Source: an uncultured Granulosicoccaceae bacterium
GTDB lineage: Bacteria; Pseudomonadota; Gammaproteobacteria; Granulosicoccales; Granulosicoccaceae
Reading direction: 5' to 3'
Assembly: GCA_937930305.1 (NCBI GenBank)
Contig: CALGLE010000048.1
Span: forward strand, 1 to 64,000
Length of the DNA: 64,000 nt
Within the stretch, counting starts at the first letter, position 1; each line of letters opens with the position of its first letter. Positions 56,412-64,000 of the stretch are shown here, in pieces. A program made the translations under genes and the position numbers. Under the pieces are notes generated by a model. That model made no database searches. It saw nothing but the letters and a program-made list of their open reading frames with translations, and had not been told where the DNA came from.

Positions 56412-57707
56412 ATGGCAAATAACATCAAAGACATCGGCCGCCGACAAACCCTGAAAACACTGGCCCTTGGCGCTGGAGCGGTTGCCGCAAGCAACACGCT
56501 GCCGGGGTTAATGGGGCACACACAAGCGGCCTCGTCCGATCCCATTAAAGTGGGTTTTCAAGTGCACCGAACGGGCATCGGTGCCGCTTACGGTCGTTGG
56601 TACGATCGCACCACCGAAGCAGTTGTGGCTCGCATCAATGCCGAAGGCGGCATCAATGGTAGACCGGTAGAAATCGTCGCAGAGGATGATGGCACCGACC
56701 CCAAGCGCGGCGCCGAGGTGGTCGAAAAATTTGCCACCCAGCACAGTTGCGATGTGTCTTTTGGCACGTTGTTTAGCCACGTTGTATACGGATCATCCCC
56801 ACGTGCAGGTGAATTAAAGATGCCTTACTTTGTTGTTTCTGAAGGGCATCACGTTGCCAGCGGTGCGTTAAATCGATACACCTTACAACCGGGCATCACT
56901 GACGTTAAAAGTCAGGTAGAAGCGATGGGGCCTTTTATTGCAGAGAACTTAGGCAAAAAAGTCACCATGATCTATCCAGATTTCGCCTTCGGACATGATC
57001 ACAGAGATTACTTCTCAGCGGCCTTTGAAGCACAAGGCGGCACTATTTTAGAAAAGATCGCGATACCACCAACCGAAACCTCATTCACTCGGTACTTCCC
57101 GAAAATTCCACGGGACACCGAAGTGGTTTATCACGTGATGGTAGGGCCTGCTGTACTTACGTTCGTGAAGGAGATGGGTGAATTCTTCGGGCCCAGTCGA
57201 CCTGAAATTTTTGGTTTTATCGACAGCTTAGAAGCAGTTGATTTAGCAAGCCCCGGTCTTGAATTTTTGGAAGGCACTTATTTCTGGGAAGGTAATCCAC
57301 GTTACGCTCAAGAAAACAATTCTGAATTTGACACAGCATTTCGTGAAGCGGTTGGGGTAGACAACAACGGCGCTTCAGTCACCGATGCGAAAGACATTTC
57401 AACCTACGGCCACATGTTTGGTTGCTGGGAAACGATGTACATCATTAAAGCCGGTATGGAAGCTTGCAACTATCAAGGGCCAAAAGATCGTGCCAGTTTA
57501 ATTGAGGCCGTAGAAGCCATGAGTGACATGCCACACTCCATGGAACATCCGCAAGGCGCAAAACGCTTCAACGGTAAAACACACCAAACGTTTGGACATC
57601 AATACATTTCTCAGTTTGAGGGCGGTCGGTTGAACGTGGTGCACACCACGTCCATTGAAGACACCTTGTACGAAGATGAAGTGGACTACACCAAGCAGTC
57701 GTTCTAA
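56412..57707 (+). CDS. LIV-type ABC importer substrate-binding protein (Tat-like signal)
   Basis: A type I periplasmic binding protein of 431 residues from ATG 56412, with AGGAAGGAAG upstream. The signal has a twin arginine and hydrophobic core (GRRQTLKTLALGAGAVAA), suggesting Tat export. The Peripla_BP_6 domain shows INAEGGINGRPVEIVAEDDG and VTMIYPDFAFGHDHRD. LIV-type systems carry branched amino acids, urea, amides or aromatic acids; this one cannot be assigned. It starts a five-gene importer set. Confidence 0.86.
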   Translation: MANNIKDIGRRQTLKTLALGAGAVAASNTLPGLMGHTQAASSDPIKVGFQVHRTGIGAAYGRWYDRTTEAVVARINAEGGINGRPVEIVAEDDGTDPKRGAEVVEKFATQHSCDVSFGTLFSHVVYGSSPRAGELKMPYFVVSEGHHVASGALNRYTLQPGITDVKSQVEAMGPFIAENLGKKVTMIYPDFAFGHDHRDYFSAAFEAQGGTILEKIAIPPTETSFTRYFPKIPRDTEVVYHVMVGPAVLTFVKEMGEFFGPSRPEIFGFIDSLEAVDLASPGLEFLEGTYFWEGNPRYAQENNSEFDTAFREAVGVDNNGASVTDAKDISTYGHMFGCWETMYIIKAGMEACNYQGPKDRASLIEAVEAMSDMPHSMEHPQGAKRFNGKTHQTFGHQYISQFEGGRLNVVHTTSIEDTLYEDEVDYTKQSF

Positions 57708-57756
57708 TTGTTATTAGAAAGATAACGAACATTTACTGACTTGTATGTGGAGCTGA

Positions 57757-57786
57757 GACCGGCGCGCGAGATTTCGTTCGCCGGTC
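57757..57786 (+). terminator. Hairpin between binding-protein and permease genes
   Basis: An 8-bp GC-rich stem, GACCGGCG (57757-57764) and CGCCGGTC (57779-57786), with a 14-nt loop, 49 bp after the binding-protein stop and 9 bp before livH. It probably lowers downstream expression or stabilises the binding-protein message. The livH ATG has no clear Shine-Dalgarno sequence and lies right after the hairpin. Confidence 0.6.
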
Positions 57787-57795
57787 CATAACTGT

Positions 57796-58722
57796 ATGGA
57801 TTTTGGACCTTATCTGTTTTTCGCCAGCTTAGAGGGCGCGGTCACCTCGGCGGTGTTGGCTCTCATTGCGGTCGGTTTAAGCTTGGTGTTTGGCATCATG
57901 CGCGTGGTCAATGTGGCGCATGGCGAATTTTATATGCTCGGTGCGGTTTTCGCCTGGTACGTCACCTCGTTAATTGGTGGTCATCCTGCTATCGGCTTCG
58001 TTACTGCATTAATCATCGCACCGTTACTCGTTGGCCTATTAGCAGCCGCCGCAGACTATCTCATCTTGCAACGAATTGAATACGATCCAGAGCGAACCAT
58101 CGTGGCCACCATTGGCCTGCTTTACATCATTCAGCAAAGCACCTTGATGGGCTTTGGTCCTGATGCAAGACCGGTGGAAGCGCCCTTCAATGAACGTATT
58201 GCTTTGCCATGGTTTGAATTCGGTGAATCTGGATTTGCCATGACGTGGCCCTGGGGGTTTAGTACAACCAGTTATAAATTGGCAGTTATTGCGGCTGCCG
58301 TCGTGCTGTTGCTACTGCTTTGGTTAGTGCTATCGCGAACCCGTATCGGACTCGTTATGCGCGCCACACAACTCGATAAAGACATGGCAACCGCTCACGG
58401 TATTCCGGTAGCAAAGGTATATGCCTTAGTGTTTGGCCTAGGGGCTGCGCTTGCCGCCTTAGGTGCGGTATTGGTGGTTCCGATTCAACAAGCGCACTAC
58501 TTGATGGGTGGGGAGCCGTTGTTGCTGGCCTTCATTGTGGTCATCATAGGCGGATTAGGCAGCTTGCCAGGTACGGTAGTGGCCGCCGTTCTCATTGGTT
58601 TAAGTGACGGCATCATCTCGGTATTTTTTACACCGACCTTAGCCAAAATCATTGCCACCTTGTTGGTCGCGTTTGTTCTTGTGTTTCGCCCGCAAGGCTT
58701 GTTCGGAAAACACCTCGCATGA
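57796..58722 (+). CDS. livH: LIV-type ABC permease (LivH)
   Basis: Inner-membrane permease of 308 residues with about eight helices. The LivH pattern shows in GLSLVFGIMRVVNVAHGEFYMLGA and FIVVIIGGLGSLPGTVVAAVLIGL. It overlaps the livM start by 4 bp (58719-58722). Substrate unknown. Confidence 0.92.
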   Translation: MDFGPYLFFASLEGAVTSAVLALIAVGLSLVFGIMRVVNVAHGEFYMLGAVFAWYVTSLIGGHPAIGFVTALIIAPLLVGLLAAAADYLILQRIEYDPERTIVATIGLLYIIQQSTLMGFGPDARPVEAPFNERIALPWFEFGESGFAMTWPWGFSTTSYKLAVIAAAVVLLLLLWLVLSRTRIGLVMRATQLDKDMATAHGIPVAKVYALVFGLGAALAALGAVLVVPIQQAHYLMGGEPLLLAFIVVIIGGLGSLPGTVVAAVLIGLSDGIISVFFTPTLAKIIATLLVAFVLVFRPQGLFGKHLA

Positions 58723-59663
58723 AGTCTTGGCTGCAACATACCTTCATGCACGCGTTGGTGCTGGTTGGACTGGCCGCGTTATTTTTTGTGCTCAGTGAAT
58801 ACCACGCGGGCAACCTAGCGCGAATCATGATTTTCGCCGTTTACGCCATGGGTTACAACATCATGTTTGGCTACACCGGGTTGCTGAGTTTGGGGCATGC
58901 CTTGTTTTTCTCAGCGGGCTTGTATGGCCTAACGTTAAGCATGCATCTACTCAATATTCCCGCAGCGTTTGCCCTAGTGCTGGGCATTCTCGCCTCTATC
59001 ATCGTGTCGGGCGTAGTGGGATTTTTTGCACTGCGCACACGTGGTGTGGCCTTTATGATTGTCACACTGATGTTTGCACAAGCAGGCTTTTTGGCCATTT
59101 TATTAGCCGGCAAATACACTCGAGGTGATGAAGGTATTGTCTTAGCGCAAGCCACACGTTCCATTGGATCAATCGATTTAAGCGATGCCACCACACGCTA
59201 TTTTGCAGCCTACCTTTTATTCGCTTTGGCGTACGGATTTTGTGCTTATTTAGTGCAAAGCGGTTTCGGACGAACTCTCATTGGTATTCGAGAAAATGAA
59301 GAGCGGGCGCAAATGCTGGGCTATAACGTGCAACGGCATAAGTGGATTGCGGTGGTTATATCTGGAACCCTCAGCGGTTTAGCAGGAGCCGCTTTTGCGT
59401 TACTGTGGGGATACGCCGGTGCCACATTCGCAACCGTGCAATATTCTATCTACCCCTTATTGTATGTACTACTCGGTGGTGCGGGTACGCTAATTGGGCC
59501 ATTGCTCGGCACGGCATTTATGTTTTATCTGATCGACTTCGCCAGTGAAATCACACCCGCCTATATGCTTATCGCCGGCGTCACACTTATTGCGCTCACC
59601 CTATTTTTACCCCACGGTTTAGCTGGAGAATTACGGCGCCGCTGGTTGCGGTGGCTCCCATGA
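58719..59663 (+). CDS. livM: LIV-type ABC permease (LivM)
   Basis: Second permease, 314 residues, about nine helices. Motifs: YAMGYNIMFGYTGLLSLGHALFF, a transporter signature GIRENEERAQMLGYNV, and GGAGTLIGPLLGTAF. It is coupled to livH and livG by 4-bp overlaps. Confidence 0.92.
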   Translation: MKSWLQHTFMHALVLVGLAALFFVLSEYHAGNLARIMIFAVYAMGYNIMFGYTGLLSLGHALFFSAGLYGLTLSMHLLNIPAAFALVLGILASIIVSGVVGFFALRTRGVAFMIVTLMFAQAGFLAILLAGKYTRGDEGIVLAQATRSIGSIDLSDATTRYFAAYLLFALAYGFCAYLVQSGFGRTLIGIRENEERAQMLGYNVQRHKWIAVVISGTLSGLAGAAFALLWGYAGATFATVQYSIYPLLYVLLGGAGTLIGPLLGTAFMFYLIDFASEITPAYMLIAGVTLIALTLFLPHGLAGELRRRWLRWLP

Positions 59664-60394
59664 GCGCACTTCTGCAAACCTTTGGCTTAACCAAGCAGTA
59701 CTCAGGCCTAGTCGCAGCGAACAACATTAACTTCTCACTTGAGGCGGGAAAAATTCATGCGCTCATTGGGCCAAACGGTGCGGGGAAAACTACCTTTGTC
59801 GGCTTGTTAAGCGGTCGCATCGAAGCCACATCCGGGCGAGTTGAATTTAAAGGCCGTGATGTCACGAACCTGCCTGCTCATGAGCGCATTCGATTGGGCA
59901 TAGCCTATACCTTTCAGATAACGTCCGTTTTTGCCAAACTGAGTGTGTTTGAAAATGTCGCGCTTGCGGCTCGCGTGCGCATCGGTAGTCAACCTGCGCT
60001 CGTGCGTAAATCCGTGATGCAAGTTTTGGAACGCTTAGGCATTGAGGCGTACCACCAACACATCGCTGGAGACTTAAGCTACGGCCATCAACGCTTACTT
60101 GAAATTGCTATGGGCTTATCTCAATCGCCTGAATTATTCATTATGGATGAACCCACTCAAGGGCTCAGCGACCCCGAAGTTGAGCACTATAAAGCGTTGG
60201 TTAAAGACTTAGTGGGCACCACCACCATACTGCTGATTGAACACAACATGGACGTGGTCATGAGCACCGCGGATGAAATTACCGTATTAAACCAAGGCGA
60301 AGTATTAGCCAGCGGAAGCCCGGACGTTGTGCGGGCTAACAACGAAGTACAAGCGGCTTACTTAGGTACAGACCCCTCGCAGGAGTCAACTTAA
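59660..60394 (+). CDS. livG: LIV-type ABC ATPase (LivG)
   Basis: ATPase of 244 residues from ATG 59660, which overlaps the livM stop; the GTG at 59651 is less likely. Walker A GPNGAGKTTFVGLL, signature LSYGHQRLLEIAMGL, Walker B LFIMDEPTQGL. The LSYGHQR signature deviates from LSGGQ in the manner usual for LivG/BraF-type proteins. Confidence 0.92.
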   Translation: MSALLQTFGLTKQYSGLVAANNINFSLEAGKIHALIGPNGAGKTTFVGLLSGRIEATSGRVEFKGRDVTNLPAHERIRLGIAYTFQITSVFAKLSVFENVALAARVRIGSQPALVRKSVMQVLERLGIEAYHQHIAGDLSYGHQRLLEIAMGLSQSPELFIMDEPTQGLSDPEVEHYKALVKDLVGTTTILLIEHNMDVVMSTADEITVLNQGEVLASGSPDVVRANNEVQAAYLGTDPSQEST

Positions 60395-61092
60395 TGTTGG
60401 TACTCGAGAACATCCACGCAGGCTACGAAACGGTGCAGGTGTTGTTCGATGTGTCAATGACCGCTGTAGCGGGCGAAGTCACTTGCTTAGTGGGCCGAAA
60501 TGGTGCCGGCAAAACCACAACCCTGCGTGCCATCATGGGTTTAATAAAACCCACACAAGGCCGCATTCAAGTCAATCAAAATCGCATTGATGACAAACCC
60601 CCACACCAGATTCCAACCATGGGAGTCGCTTACGTGCCACAGGGCCGAGGTTTGTTCAAAGAGCTCAGCGTGGCGCAGAATTTGGAAGTGGCACTGATGG
60701 CAGGGCGTGCGCAGCCTGATACCAAGCACGATGCGCTCACGCTGTTTCCTCGATTGCAAGAACGACTGAAACAACGCGCTGAAACCTTATCCGGTGGCGA
60801 GCAGCAAATGCTGGCCATGGCCCGAGCCCTTTGTTTAAAACCCGACCTGCTGCTGCTGGATGAGCCCACAGAGGGGCTTCAACCCTCATTTGCGCATTTA
60901 ATAAAAGACGTCATCATCACATTGAAAGAGCGTGGGGTTGCGGTGGTGCTGGTTGAGCAACGCATCGAGACCATCACCGCCATCGCCGATTCTGTGGTCT
61001 TTTTGCAAAATGGCCGAGTGCCTGAAAGTGTTACCGGTGACCAGCTCAGAGCTGATCCGCTGCGTCTCAAGCGCTATCTGGGCGTCAGTTAA
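60394..61092 (+). CDS. livF: LIV-type ABC ATPase (LivF)
   Basis: Second ATPase, 232 residues. Walker A GRNGAGKTTTLRAI, signature LSGGEQQMLAMARALC, Walker B LLLLDEPTEGLQP. It shares one base with the livG stop. With the binding protein, LivH, LivM and LivG it completes the importer. Confidence 0.93.
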   Translation: MLVLENIHAGYETVQVLFDVSMTAVAGEVTCLVGRNGAGKTTTLRAIMGLIKPTQGRIQVNQNRIDDKPPHQIPTMGVAYVPQGRGLFKELSVAQNLEVALMAGRAQPDTKHDALTLFPRLQERLKQRAETLSGGEQQMLAMARALCLKPDLLLLDEPTEGLQPSFAHLIKDVIITLKERGVAVVLVEQRIETITAIADSVVFLQNGRVPESVTGDQLRADPLRLKRYLGVS

Positions 61093-61152
61093 ACGCCGTA
61101 GAGGTCCCTCACGGTCTATAATTCGGCCAAATTTAGTCATAGGTCTACCCGC

Positions 61153-62739
61153 GTGATCACCACCGCAAATATCACAATGCAGTTTGGCGCTAAGCCATTG
61201 TTTGAAAACATCTCGGTGAAATTCGGTGATGGCAATCGCTATGGGCTCATCGGCGCGAACGGTTGCGGCAAGTCCACTTTCATGAAAATTTTGGACGGCT
61301 CCTTAGAACCTTCAAATGGATCGGTTGGCTATTCACCGAATGAACGCATTGGTCGATTGAATCAGAACCAATTTGCGTTTGAAGAATTCTCCGTGGTAGA
61401 CACGGTCATCATGGGGCACGAGGAGCTGTGGGTAGTCAAGCAAGAGCGCGATGCGATTTACTCCAAAGCAGAAATGACCGATGAAGATGGTATGCGGGCG
61501 GCCGACTTGGAAGTGCGTTTTGCTGAACTTGATGGCTACATGGCGGAAAGTAAAGCCGGAGAATTATTAAATGGCGCAGGCATTCCAGAATCTCAACATT
61601 TTGGCTTAATGAGCGAAATCGCCCCGGGTGCAAAACTACGCGTACTGCTAACCCAAGCCCTATTCTCTGAACCCGATATTTTGTTGTTGGACGAACCGAC
61701 TAACAACTTAGACATCCACGCCATTCGTTGGCTGGAAGGGCTTCTGAACGAGCAAAAAAGCACCATGATCATCATCTCGCACGACAGGCATTTTTTAAAT
61801 TCCGTCTGTACGCACATGGCCGACATTGATTACGGTGAGCTACGAGTTTATCCCGGCAACTACGATGACTTCATGGTTGCTTCGACCCGCGCACGCGAAT
61901 CGCTGCAGAACGAGAACGCGAAAAAGAAAGCACAAATAGCTGAACTCAAGCACTTTGTTAGTCGCTTTTCAGCGAATGCATCAAAAGCACGCCAAGCTAC
62001 CTCGCGTGCTAAACAAATTGAAAAAATCGAATTAGCCGACATCAAACCCTCCAGCCGCACCAGTCCCTACATTCGGTTTGACCAAACAAAGAAACTACAC
62101 CGGCTGGCACTGACGCTTGAAGGCGTTAGTCACGGCTACGATGAAGGTCCATTATTCGACAACGTCAACCTCATGGTGGAAGCAGGGTCTCGCGTTGCGA
62201 TTATTGGTGAAAACGGGGTGGGCAAGACCACGTTCCTACGCTGCTTAGCCGGTGAAACGGATGCGAATGCCGGAACCATACAATGGTCAGAAAATGCCCA
62301 AGTGGGTTATTGCCCACAGGACAGTAACGCAGAATTTGATAGCGACTTAAATTTGTTTGATTGGATGGTGCAATGGCGCTTAGAAGGGCAAGACGATGAC
62401 GTGGTTCGCAGCACCTTGGGCCGCATGTTGTTCTCGTCTAATGACTTCAAAAAACAAGTGCGAGTGTGTTCTGGGGGTGAGAAGAACCGCTTATTATTTG
62501 GCAAACTGGTTATGCAAAAGCCGAATGTCATGTTGATGGATGAGCCCACTAACCACTTGGATATGGAATCTATTGAAGCACTAAACCTGGCCTTAGAACA
62601 TTATGAAGGCACCTTGATTTTCGTCAGCCATGATCGTGAATTCGTGTCCTCACTCGCCAGCCGTGTTATCGAAATCAAAGACAAAAAGTTAGATGACTTC
62701 CAAGGCACTTACGATGAGTTTTTGGCTGCCCGGGGCTAG
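61153..62739 (+). CDS. ybiT: ABC-F translation factor YbiT
   Basis: Soluble ATPase with two ABC domains that acts on ribosomes, 528 residues from GTG 61153. It begins [20 protein letters not shown] and has Walker [18 protein letters not shown] and [14 protein letters not shown]. The first domain lacks LSGGQ and instead reads [15 protein letters not shown], which is typical of YbiT. The second has [14 protein letters not shown]. The linker contains [21 protein letters not shown]. It follows the importer by 60 bp, with no functional link evident. Confidence 0.95.
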   Translation: MITTANITMQFGAKPLFENISVKFGDGNRYGLIGANGCGKSTFMKILDGSLEPSNGSVGYSPNERIGRLNQNQFAFEEFSVVDTVIMGHEELWVVKQERDAIYSKAEMTDEDGMRAADLEVRFAELDGYMAESKAGELLNGAGIPESQHFGLMSEIAPGAKLRVLLTQALFSEPDILLLDEPTNNLDIHAIRWLEGLLNEQKSTMIIISHDRHFLNSVCTHMADIDYGELRVYPGNYDDFMVASTRARESLQNENAKKKAQIAELKHFVSRFSANASKARQATSRAKQIEKIELADIKPSSRTSPYIRFDQTKKLHRLALTLEGVSHGYDEGPLFDNVNLMVEAGSRVAIIGENGVGKTTFLRCLAGETDANAGTIQWSENAQVGYCPQDSNAEFDSDLNLFDWMVQWRLEGQDDDVVRSTLGRMLFSSNDFKKQVRVCSGGEKNRLLFGKLVMQKPNVMLMDEPTNHLDMESIEALNLALEHYEGTLIFVSHDREFVSSLASRVIEIKDKKLDDFQGTYDEFLAARG

Positions 62740-62779
62740 CAGCGAGCACTCGTTAGCTGGTCGGCTTGTCCAAAACCCA

Positions 62780-64000
62780 CTAGTTGATAGATACCAACTT
62801 ACCTGGGTTCATTAAATTCATAGGGTCAAAGGCGCGTTTTAAATCCCCCATGACGGCATAGGCATCGCCGTGCTCTGCTGCCATGTAAGGTTGTTTACCT
62901 AACCCTACCCCATGCTCACCACTGACCGTGCCGCCTACTGACAATGAAAACTCACTGATTTCTCCAGCTAATGCTTTCGCCCGTTTTAATTCCGAAGCAT
63001 CTTTAGGGTCAATTAAAATCGCTAAATGAAAATTACCGTCACCCACATGCCCGAGTAAGGGGGCGAGCAAGCCGGATTTATCAATCGCTTTTTGAGTGAG
63101 TGCAATGCATTCCGCCAGCTTAGATATGGGTACACAACTGTCGGTAACCATTGCTTCACTGCCTGGACGTAGTGCTTTCGTGGCGTAGAAAGCATCGTGT
63201 CGGGCTCGCCACAAAGCGGTACGATCTTCATTTTTTGTAGCCCACTTAAATTCGTGCCCACCACACTCATTCGACAACGATTCAAACTGCGCTACTTGTT
63301 CACTCACGCCAGCTTCTGTGCCGTGAAATTCTAAAAATAGATGCGGCGCTTCCGTCAGGTTCATATCGTCGTTGTACTGATTAAGTGCGCCGATGGTTAA
63401 TGCATCAATGAGCTCCACACGCGCTAAGGGGATACCTAATTGAATTGCCATAATGGTGGCGTCAACCGCACCTTCTATGCTGTCAAAACGACAGGTGGCA
63501 GCCGCGGTGCATTCGGGTGCACCAAAAAGTTTAACCGTTAATTCAGAGATGATTCCCAGGGTTCCCTCACTGCCGACAAACAGTCGCGTTAAATCATAAC
63601 CTGCCGAAGACTTTTTCGCCCGAGTACCCGTTCGAATTACCCGCCCATCAGCCAGCACCACTTCCAGTGCTAGAACATTCTCTCGCATGGTGCCGTAGCG
63701 AACCGCATTCGTGCCAGAGGCTCGAGTTGCGGCCATCCCACCCAGTGTGGCATTAGCACCAGGATCGACGGTGAACATCAAGCCCGTGGTTTTTAGTTCT
63801 TCATTTAATTGTTTGCGAGTAACGCCGGGCTGAACCACCGCATCCAAATCGGCATCGTGAATTTCCAATACCGAATTCATACGACTGGTATCAATGGTGA
63901 CGCCCCCTCGAACCGGAATGATATGGCCTTCTAAAGAGGTACCCACACCATAAGGAATCATGGGGCATTGATGAGCAGAACAATGCCGAACGATCTGCAC
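62780..64000 (-). CDS. FAD-linked D-lactate dehydrogenase/glycolate oxidase-type enzyme (5' end outside window)
   Basis: C-terminal 406 or more residues of an FAD_binding_4/oxidase_C flavoenzyme, cut by the right edge. The FAD domain shows PYGVGTSLEGHIIPVRGG, DPGANATLGGMAATRASG and FVGSEGTLGIISELTVKL. The C-terminal domain has LGHVGDGNFHLAILID and GGTVSGEHGVGLGKQPYM, with metal/substrate histidines. It resembles D-lactate dehydrogenase (cytochrome) more than GlcD, but which 2-hydroxy acid it uses is uncertain. Perhaps 50-60 residues are missing at the N-terminus. Confidence 0.88.
   Translation of the reverse strand: MQIVRHCSAHQCPMIPYGVGTSLEGHIIPVRGGVTIDTSRMNSVLEIHDADLDAVVQPGVTRKQLNEELKTTGLMFTVDPGANATLGGMAATRASGTNAVRYGTMRENVLALEVVLADGRVIRTGTRAKKSSAGYDLTRLFVGSEGTLGIISELTVKLFGAPECTAAATCRFDSIEGAVDATIMAIQLGIPLARVELIDALTIGALNQYNDDMNLTEAPHLFLEFHGTEAGVSEQVAQFESLSNECGGHEFKWATKNEDRTALWRARHDAFYATKALRPGSEAMVTDSCVPISKLAECIALTQKAIDKSGLLAPLLGHVGDGNFHLAILIDPKDASELKRAKALAGEISEFSLSVGGTVSGEHGVGLGKQPYMAAEHGDAYAVMGDLKRAFDPMNLMNPGKLVSIN

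Noticed and set aside
61153..62739. ABC-F gene as an antibiotic resistance factor
   Set aside because: Its sequence follows YbiT throughout, including the atypical first signature; resistance ABC-F proteins differ in the linker.

Overview
The window looks like chromosomal DNA of a heterotrophic, probably marine, gammaproteobacterium. The signs are a likely dimethylsulfoniopropionate (DMSP) demethylase, zinc uptake genes under a Zur box, BaeSR-type and DUF481 envelope genes, calcium-binding surface proteins, PhyH and GH16 enzymes, and several ABC importers. The genus cannot be fixed from the sequence; a Granulosicoccus- or Arenicella-like organism is only a guess. No rRNA, tRNA, CRISPR array or prophage was recognised. 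One compact insertion sequence is present.

Layout. 1-3166: a large secreted protein with thrombospondin type-3 calcium repeats, running off the left edge. 3410-10794: propionyl-CoA catabolism (methylmalonyl-CoA mutase, propionyl-CoA carboxylase alpha and beta) with a divergent ScfR/PccR-type regulator and two TTTGCAAA palindromes between them. 10791-12115: a GNAT acetyltransferase and an AlaX-like editing protein. 12178-13174: the insertion sequence. 13175-17678: outer-membrane phospholipase A, znuB, znuC and zur, divergent from znuA and arfB. 17722-18549: an M48 lipoprotein protease. 18565-24765: purine catabolism from urate to ureidoglycolate, with xdhC and a TauE-type transporter. 25334-28312: a dimethylglycine/sarcosine dehydrogenase-like protein and a small membrane partner. 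28428-33377: an EF-hand protein, a BaeSR-like two-component system, a DUF481 protein and a porin.

33401-44257: myo-inositol catabolism (iolJ-like aldolase, iolB, iolC, iolD; divergent iolE and a Gfo/Idh dehydrogenase), a LacI regulator and a sugar/inositol ABC importer. Three near-identical LacI-type palindromes lie in the two control regions. 44554-48725: the dmdA-like gene, a TrpD2/YbiB-like gene, cysG and a DUF2852 protein. 48918-52060: a TetR regulator and a HerA/DUF853-like ATPase. 52278-56317: a GH16 lipoprotein, a PhyH oxygenase and an unassigned multispanning membrane protein. 56412-61092: a complete LIV-type ABC importer. 61153-62739: ABC-F protein YbiT. 62780-64000: an FAD-linked D-lactate dehydrogenase/glycolate oxidase-type enzyme, cut by the right edge.

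How the parts connect (inference). The window is mostly a scavenging toolkit: purines as a nitrogen source, inositol, one-carbon compounds (DMSP, dimethylglycine/sarcosine) and propionyl-CoA, which arises from odd-chain acids, valine/isoleucine and some DMSP routes. Each block sits beside its own likely regulator and readable operator. No clearly new defence or mobile system was found. The least explained items are the HerA-like ATPase with a coiled-coil tail, the 490-residue membrane protein beside the LIV importer, the placement of pldA at the end of the zinc operon, and the dmdA/trpD2 pair.
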